Below are positions 57,607 to 64,000 of a DNA stretch of 64,000 nt, piece after piece (the first letter of the stretch is position 1; each line of letters starts with the position of its first letter). The DNA is from Desmodesmus armatus. Its lineage: Eukaryota > Chlorophyta > Chlorophyceae > Sphaeropleales > Scenedesmaceae. The notes under the pieces were generated by a model. It saw only the letters and a list, made by a program, of their open reading frames with translations. It had not been told where the DNA came from and searched no databases. Position numbers and translations under genes: made by a program. The stretch spans positions 248,001-312,000 of the forward strand of contig VIIQ02000739.1 in NCBI GenBank assembly GCA_007449985.2. The letters are read 5' to 3'.

Positions 57607-60600
57607 ATGGATTTCGACTCTCAAGAGGCAACAGTCTTCTCTGATGTGGCAACCTTGGACCCTGTCAGAAGGGTACACGTGAGCAAGGAACTAGTGTTGA
57701 ATTCGCGGTCTTCGTACAGCATGCGTGTCGCTGATCAAAGGGGTGGGCGCATAGACAGCGGGGAAAGAATGTCTTCTGGTCTGACCTTGACAGACTACAT
57801 CGGGGAGAGCTACGTTAAGTGCGCTAATATCATCCTTGGATCACGCATCTTTCAGTCGGAGCACCAGAGGCCCCCAGCAGACAGGAGATCTGGGCGTTGG
57901 GTGGGTGGTGTCCTCATGCCACCCCACTGAATTGTGCCAATGCCGTCCCACAGTACACAAGCATGCTAACGTTAGGCACTTAAATTGATCTCGCGTGCGG
58001 TAATGAACCACTGCTTAGGCTCCAGGCTGGCAGCAGGCCCATGTGATTTGCTGTTGTCTGTCTTCTGTTGTTGCTGTCGCTGGGTCTCATCAACCCATGT
58101 GGCCTACATGTACGAGGCCAAGCTCTGCTTTGTCGGTTGCTGCATGCAGTTTCTACTTGAGATAGATGAGCTGGCTGGTCTGTCACAGCGGCTGGAGCCT
58201 TGGCGCAGGGATGTGTACGCACCCCTCATCATTGAGGTAGGCGATGCACGGTTTGAAGGTGGCACTGGTGCTGGCATGTTTACTGAGGCAAAGTTTCTGC
58301 CTCGGCAGACAGCACATGGACCTGCAGCTGCTGGCATCGTATGTCGTGTTGTTTGGGTTGGCCTGAGTTGGTTGGTCGGTGACCTGCATGTTTCTGCCTT
58401 GTGCTCTTGGCACTTCCTGCTTGAACGCAGGTTTCCATCCGGCCATGGGACACAAGCACCGTCATGCCAGGCGACAGCAGTAGCCATGCAGCACCACATA
58501 CTGCAGGTACAGTAGCAGGCACAGATGTGCTGGGCTGACGGCGTTGGCAGGGACGCCGTGACCTGCTGCGTTCCGTGATGCTGCATGCTGTGCCTGTGGC
58601 GTTGATCGTGGTCAACACTCAACAAAACGTACTTGCGCTGCTCGTGCCGCCCGTGACAGCCTCGTCCATGTACCAGACTGCAGGCAGCTGCCAGTCAGCG
58701 CTCCAGACACCACGCCTGCCGTGTTGAGGTCTGTGCAGTGTCCTGATCGGTCCTGCTGCCCACAACAACTGTCCTGCAGGAGTCAGCACGGGCATGGGCG
58801 CTGGTGCTGGCGGCAGCATGCTCTTGGAGCGCTGGACACTATGCTTTTCTCCTGGCGTCAACAGCAGCAGCACCAGCAGGGCATCTATGGACACAGCAGC
58901 AGTCTACAAACGGCTGGTGAGGGTAGATGCTGTAGTAGTCGAACCCACCAAGCAGAGTTTCGGTCAGGTTCATGTAGTCTTGCCAGTGATGTCCACCCAG
59001 AAACAGCTACAACAGCATGCACTCTGCTGGTAGCTGTTGGGAGGGTGTTGCTGCGCTGTTGTGCTCTGTGGTGCGGCTGTGCTGCTCAAAATATGCTGGC
59101 ATTGGTGGAATTTGTCTAGTTGCAAGGCTACAACTGAGGGCCATCGTCCAGCAATGTGACGCTCATGCAATATCCATGCCAACAACACTGTCCCCGCTTC
59201 CCTGCCCATGCAGATCTTGCTGCTGCGGTCACTGTACAGCTATGTGCGCGTGCTGCCAGCGTACCGCATGTACCGCGCCTGCAAGCGGCACGGAGGAGAG
59301 CTGTTCAACACCAGCTACACGCTCAGCACAACAGCAGACCCCTCCTTGCAGCCCATGCAGCACTGGCCCCGACAACAGCAGCAGCACATGGCGGGCCTGG
59401 CAGGCCCAGCAGTCAGCAGTGCCAGCAGCAGCAACGGTGGACGTCTGTGTCAGTTTGCCTTCACCCCTGTCGAGACACTGGGAGGGGCGTACAGCATACA
59501 TGTGGAGTATCAGCCAGCGACCACTGTGCACATCTTGGAGGTACGCAGCTAGCTCCTGCTTTTTTTGGCTGGCAGAATTAAGATATGTCTTGCCTATAGC
59601 AACTGGATTGCCGCGCAGCGGCAATGGCGGTAGTGAGCGGCCGTGGGAGCGCGTGGCGGCAGGTACATTGACCCATGTCCTGCCGTTGGTCTTGAAAACG
59701 GAGGGACGTTATGGGGATTTTCACTGCTGTAAGTAAGTCAGCTTGCTACTGCACAGCATGAGATAAACCTCCGATGCTACGCAACAGCAAGCCCTGACTT
59801 ATCAACAGCGTTGTAAATCGCCCATAACGTCCTTCTGAGACACTGCACTGTTCAATCCATCTGTGCAGTCTGCGCATAGGTTATCCGCTGGCCAGGTCTG
59901 TGCTGGCATCATTCACACAGGAAGGACGACATGCCTGCATGCATGGTGTCAGTGCTGTTGTGTCACTGTTGTGCTGCGTGCTGTGCTGTGCTGTGCTGTG
60001 CCTTGCAGCAAACAACGATACCTGTCAGCATGCCGCGCATCATTGCAGACTATGTGGACAGCCCCTATGCCCGCTCAGCACCCAGCAACGCAGCAATGAT
60101 GCCTATCAAGCAAGCAGCTGCCAGGGCAGGCAGCAGGTTGTCTGGACCTGATGGTGGGTGGTGCTTGCTGCAGGGGGAGTTGCTTGCTCCGAGATCTCAG
60201 CAGTGTTTGGTTCTGGCTGCGTCTGCATGACGCTGCGGCCCAATGCTGGCTGTGACAAGCGCCCCGTCCTTATGCGATCTTGTTCTGTGTATACAGAAGC
60301 ATTGCACACCTCATGCCAGTGCAGAAAGTACTTCAACGCCCCAGCGCAGGAGAGGCGTTTGCGCATTGAGAACAGTGCAGTGCGCGCTTGTTCCACTTCC
60401 TCCATCGCATGTCAAACCACAAACCTTAGTCCCTGCTTTGGCATGGTAATGTTCCTCATGGTGCTGTCATGTCCTCAGGTCCTCTAGCGCTCCTACAGTC
60501 AAGCCAGCTGCACCACCAGCCCCTCGTTCGTCACAGCTGGAGCAGCAGGGATGTCAGTGGCCCTTCAGTAGTGCAGCGCGGCTTCAGCCCGGTCAGCAAC

Positions 60601-63017
60601 AGCAGCAGCAGCAACCCTGCGCAGCCGCCGCCGGTGCAGCTACACCAGCGCACATCCTCCCAAGGCTCCGTGGGCCTCTTCTCGCCAGCCAGCCCTGCAG
60701 CAGGAGGGCAGTCACCAACGCCGGGTGCAGGAGCCAGCAGCAGTAGTTGGGGCCGGCCGCCGCTCCCGCATGGTGCTGGTGTGTCCTCACTGCATGCTGC
60801 TGCTGCTGCTGCGCACAGCCCCGCTGCGCAGGGTTTAGCAGCGGCAGGTGCGGGGTACAGCAGCAGCCTGCCGTCAGGGTATGGGGCTATGCTTGCTGGG
60901 TCTTCTGGCCCGAGCGGTTTGCCACCTGCAAGCCCGGTCACTTCCTCAGGAGCCGCACGGTCCCCACTGTTCCGGTCCTCTTCCCTGTCTGCTGCTGCAG
61001 CGATAGGCGCAGGAGGTGGCATGCCGGCAGAGGGTGTAGCAGGGGCAGCAGTGGGCACAGCAGCAGGGCCGCGGCAGCAGGGGCAAGGGTCAAGCAGGTT
61101 GGGGACTTCACCCACGTTGATCCAGCAACTGAGGCACAACCAGCAGTACCCCAGAACGCCGGTGCAGCCGCTGTCACCACAGTCGACACAGCAGGGGTTC
61201 CATGTCAAACCTGCTGAGCCACGGACAGCAGCTCGTGCTGACGCTGAGCAGGATGCATCGCTTGCTGCTGCTCCTGCAGCCCTCGCTGCTGCTGCTGCTG
61301 CTGACAGCGCTAGCAGCAGCGGCGGTACTGGTGAGCTCCAGGAGGAGGGAGCGGCAGCAGGTGTAGGGACTCCGCCAGTTGGCATGGAGCAGCAGCAGCA
61401 GCAGCAGCATGCTGAGGTGTTTCCTTCTTCCCAGCAGGAGCATGCAGCCCTGCAGCAGCAGCAGCAGCAGCTGGCTGAGCATGCAGAGGGTTGCAGCCCC
61501 TCAGCTGCAGATGCTACAGCTGCCAGCAGCACACCAGAAACAGCCGGAGCCAATGCGGGCGCATTGGATGCAGCTAGCGTCAACACTATCCAGGAAGGCA
61601 GCAGCAGCAGTGGCTGCAGACTCTCCAGTGCCCCTGTTACGATACCTGGCGCGAAGGCTAAAAGTGTCCGCGCGCGCTCTGTCTCAGACCTGGCTAATCT
61701 GGGCGCAGAAGAGGCAGCGGCTGCAGCAGCTGCTGCTGTGTCAGCGCACCAACAGCAGCGGCAGGCCACAGGGAGTGATGATCGCGTGGAGTGGCATGCG
61801 CAGGGGCAGCAACAGCAGCAGGAGGCAGGACAGGCTGCTGCTGGCAGCAGTGCAGCAGGGTGGGCTGGGGAGGTGTCACAGGCTGCAAACATTGAAGCAG
61901 GAGCGGGGCAGCAGCCTTCAGCAGTGCGTACGAAGCCAATTGGCGGTGTGGCAGCAGGCCTATCTGGCCTGTCTGGTGGGTTCAAGAGCAGCAGCAGCAG
62001 CGGTTTGTTGAAGGTTCACCAGCAAGCCCTGCAGCAGCAGCAGACCGCGACACGGCAGCAGCAGCAGCTGGTGCAGGCACCGTCTTCGGCACCTGCTGCT
62101 CCCAGGGGCATGCTGGGGCAGCTGCTGTCTGCAGGCAGTGGGCCCACCTCTCCTGCCTTTTCTCCAAGGAGCACTGCTGCTGCACACCGCGGAAGCGGCA
62201 GCAGTAGGGTTGTGGCAGCAGCGATTGCGGCAGCGGCGGCGAGCAGCAGCAGGGAGAGGTGTGGTTACTCCAACCACCCGCATGCCTCAGCAGCAGCAGC
62301 AGGAGCATTGGACAGCAGGGGCGAGGATGCAGGTGCTGACAGCGACAGCAGCAGCAGCAGTGGCACCAGCAGCGCTGCAGAGGGCATCTTAAGCTCTACA
62401 CCAACCCCTAGGGGTGCGATTATCATCCGCCCGAACCCACTGATGCAGCATGGGCCACTTCCTGCGTCCGCGTCTGCTGCTGCTGTTACAGCCCCCATCA
62501 GCAGCAGCCCGGGGGGCAGCAGCAGCTGCAGCAGCAGCCAACCCAACAGCTTGGGCAGCAGGGCATTGGGCCGGGGAAGGGGCATAGCAGGCCAGTCTGG
62601 CTTCCATGGGCCGGGTTCGGTTGGTTCTGGTGGGCCAGGCGGACTGTTGTACAACCTCAATGTGGCAGGGCAGCCAAGCACCCCTGTTGCACTGCCCAGT
62701 TACCTTGGAAGCAGCCCTCAGCTGCCGTTTGCATTCACGCCGTCTGCTGCCTCATTAGGCACGTCTCTGATGTCACTAGCTGATGCCCAGCGGCAGCTGC
62801 TGCCCCCTGGGGGCGGCAGCAGCAGCGGCAAGCAGCCGCAGCAGCCGGGGGCGCTGTCGCGCCCTGGCACTGCTGCCGCTGCTGCTGCCGCCAGTGCGGC
62901 GGCTGGCATTGCTGCTGCGGGTGCTGCTGCTGCGGCTGGTCCTGAGGGTCCGTCAGCTGCAGGGGCAGGGGGGTCCGGGGCCATTGGGCAAGGTTCAGGA
63001 GGGTCTGCTACCTCGGG

Positions 63018-63062
<45 letters not shown>

Positions 63063-64000
63063 CCTTATGGTCAGCGGTGGGTCAACAGCAGGAGGAGGCA
63101 GCATCACTGCCGGCACACCCTCCCCGCCGCTGCTGTACCCACCTGCTGCTGCGTCTGGCGGCCAGGTGTCGTTCATCCGGGACATCTCTGGCCTGGCGAC
63201 CATCCGGCGGCCTAGCTGGAGCAGCAGGAGCAGCAGCTTTGATATAGCGGCAGTCGGGTCTGCTACCCTTCCTCACCACCTGAGTATGTCTCCGGGAATG
63301 GCAGACCTCATGGATCCAAACCTGATGCTCGGCTACAGCAGCAGCCATGGAAGCTCAGCACCGGGCAACACCCTGGCACCACGGGTGTTGCCTGCAGGAG
63401 GGAGCGGCAGTAATGCTGCAGCACCTGCTGTGGTGTACAGGTGGAACCTGGGGGGACAGCAGCAGGGTTTGGACCCCAGGGCAGGGTTTGGGCCTCAGGT
63501 GCAATCTCAGCACGCGCAGCAGCAGGAGGGCAGGGGTGGGACGGTTGGGACAGCGTCTGGTGGCAGCAGTGGAGTAGTGGATGCTGCCTCGCCAGTGACT
63601 GTTGCCGATGGGGGTGCCAGTGGTGCAGCAGCAGCTGCTGTGCCTTTGGATGGCTCTGGGTCGGCGGCAGCAGCAGGGCATGCACCAGCAGGACCCCCCA
63701 GCAATGCTGCAGCTGCTTCTGGGTCAGGGTCAGCAGGTGTGGGTGTTGAGGAGGCCTTTGGTGGCTCAATGGGTCACGAACATGAGTCAGAAAGCGACCT
63801 GCTGCCCTTCGTACTTGATGAGCCAGAGCCCTCAGCCCTGCAGGTGATGCAGCTGCAGCATGGGCAAGGAAACCAAGGGCTGGCAGCAGCGGCTGTGGAG
63901 GGCGCAGGGTGTTTTGGCGGGCAGGGTGCAGTCAGTGCTGGGGTTGGGCCTCAGGCTGCTGCTAGGAAGGGTGGCAGGGCTGCTGGCGCTGCTGCAGGAG
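57607..64000 (+). CDS. ATG13: Autophagy-related protein ATG13, 3' partial
   Basis: Regulatory subunit of the ATG1/ULK kinase complex that starts autophagy downstream of TOR. Exons: 57607-57900, 58150-58236, 58431-58506, 58780-58916, 59214-59540, 60009-60153, 60479 to beyond 64000; every junction is GT-AG and in phase. The N-terminal HORMA domain is recognisable: YIGESYVKCANIILGSRIFQ, then W/FLLEIDELAGL, LEPWRRDVYAPLIIE, MLLERWTLCF, VYKRL/ILLLRSLYSYVRVLPAYRMY, and FAFTPVETLGGAYSIHVEYQ. The rest, over 1,150 residues so far, is an Ala/Ser/Gln/Gly-rich disordered tail with short conserved-looking patches (RGFSPVSN, VSFIRDISGL, SESDLLPFVLDEPE, the last resembling the acidic C-terminal motif of plant ATG13). 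The tail is far longer than usual and may carry kinase target sites. The start is uncertain; an in-frame Met exists at 57520. Confidence 0.92.
63019..63060 (+). repeat. (GCA)n run encoding polyalanine
   Basis: About 14 GCA triplets in the ATG13 tail encode an uninterrupted Ala tract. Confidence 0.95.

Noticed and set aside
60531..61985. 484-codon minus-strand open frame
   Set aside because: It is the antisense shadow of the ATG13 tail: CAG/GCA/AGC triplet runs lack stops on both strands. The plus frame is tied to the HORMA exons by phase.

Overview
The window is nuclear DNA from a green alga, most likely a chlorophycean. No name is given in the input and none can be proved from it. Reasons: genes are split by many short GT-AG introns; most proteins carry long Gln/Ala/Ser runs from CAG-type triplet expansion; one secreted protein has a volvocalean-style (Ser-Pro)n hydroxyproline-rich linker; several genes are plant-type (RR-TZF CCCH zinc finger, ATG13, a plastid-targeted oxidoreductase); and TGTAA, the usual green-algal poly(A) signal, lies downstream of several stops. 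No bacterial operon, tRNA, rRNA, CRISPR array or intact transposon was seen.

Layout. 1-2463 (+): CobW/P47K metal-chaperone GTPase, truncated at its 5' end. 3064-8352 (-): AAAP/SLC38-type amino acid transporter. It is divergent from 8568-13489 (+), a plastid-targeted FAD amine-oxidase/phytoene-desaturase-like oxidoreductase. 14138-17686 (-): indoleamine 2,3-dioxygenase. 18425-21509 (-): WDR12/Ytm1 ribosome biogenesis factor. 22015-25853 (+): leucine-rich-repeat protein with a possible F-box. 26597-29805 (+): secreted subtilase with an unusual architecture. 29961-33610: no convincing gene. 33611-37979 and 39177-43143 (-): a tandem pair of HSPA12-like Hsp70 paralogues. 43239-46456 (+): coiled-coil protein of unknown function. 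46457-50797: mostly non-coding, with a cluster of perfect palindromes. 50798-54442 (-): plant-type CCCH zinc finger with a prion-like tail. 56690-57366 (-): a candidate 61-residue protein. 57607 to the window edge (+): autophagy factor ATG13, 3' end missing.

Exon models were built by hand by requiring GT-AG borders, matching phases and family continuity. Nine genes splice cleanly or nearly so. Three exons whose flanking phases are fixed are one nucleotide short (IDO near 16340, LRR near 23325, subtilase near 28590). They are either assembly errors or real lesions.

The genes do not form a pathway; this is ordinary mixed nuclear gene content. The most unusual features are an intron holding a tandem array of exon-end copies that look like 27-nt cassette exons (12147-12840), a second gene with an exon-edge copy inside its intron (6948-6990), a duplicated Cys module in the protease, and a hairpin plus TGTAA element shared by two distant loci.
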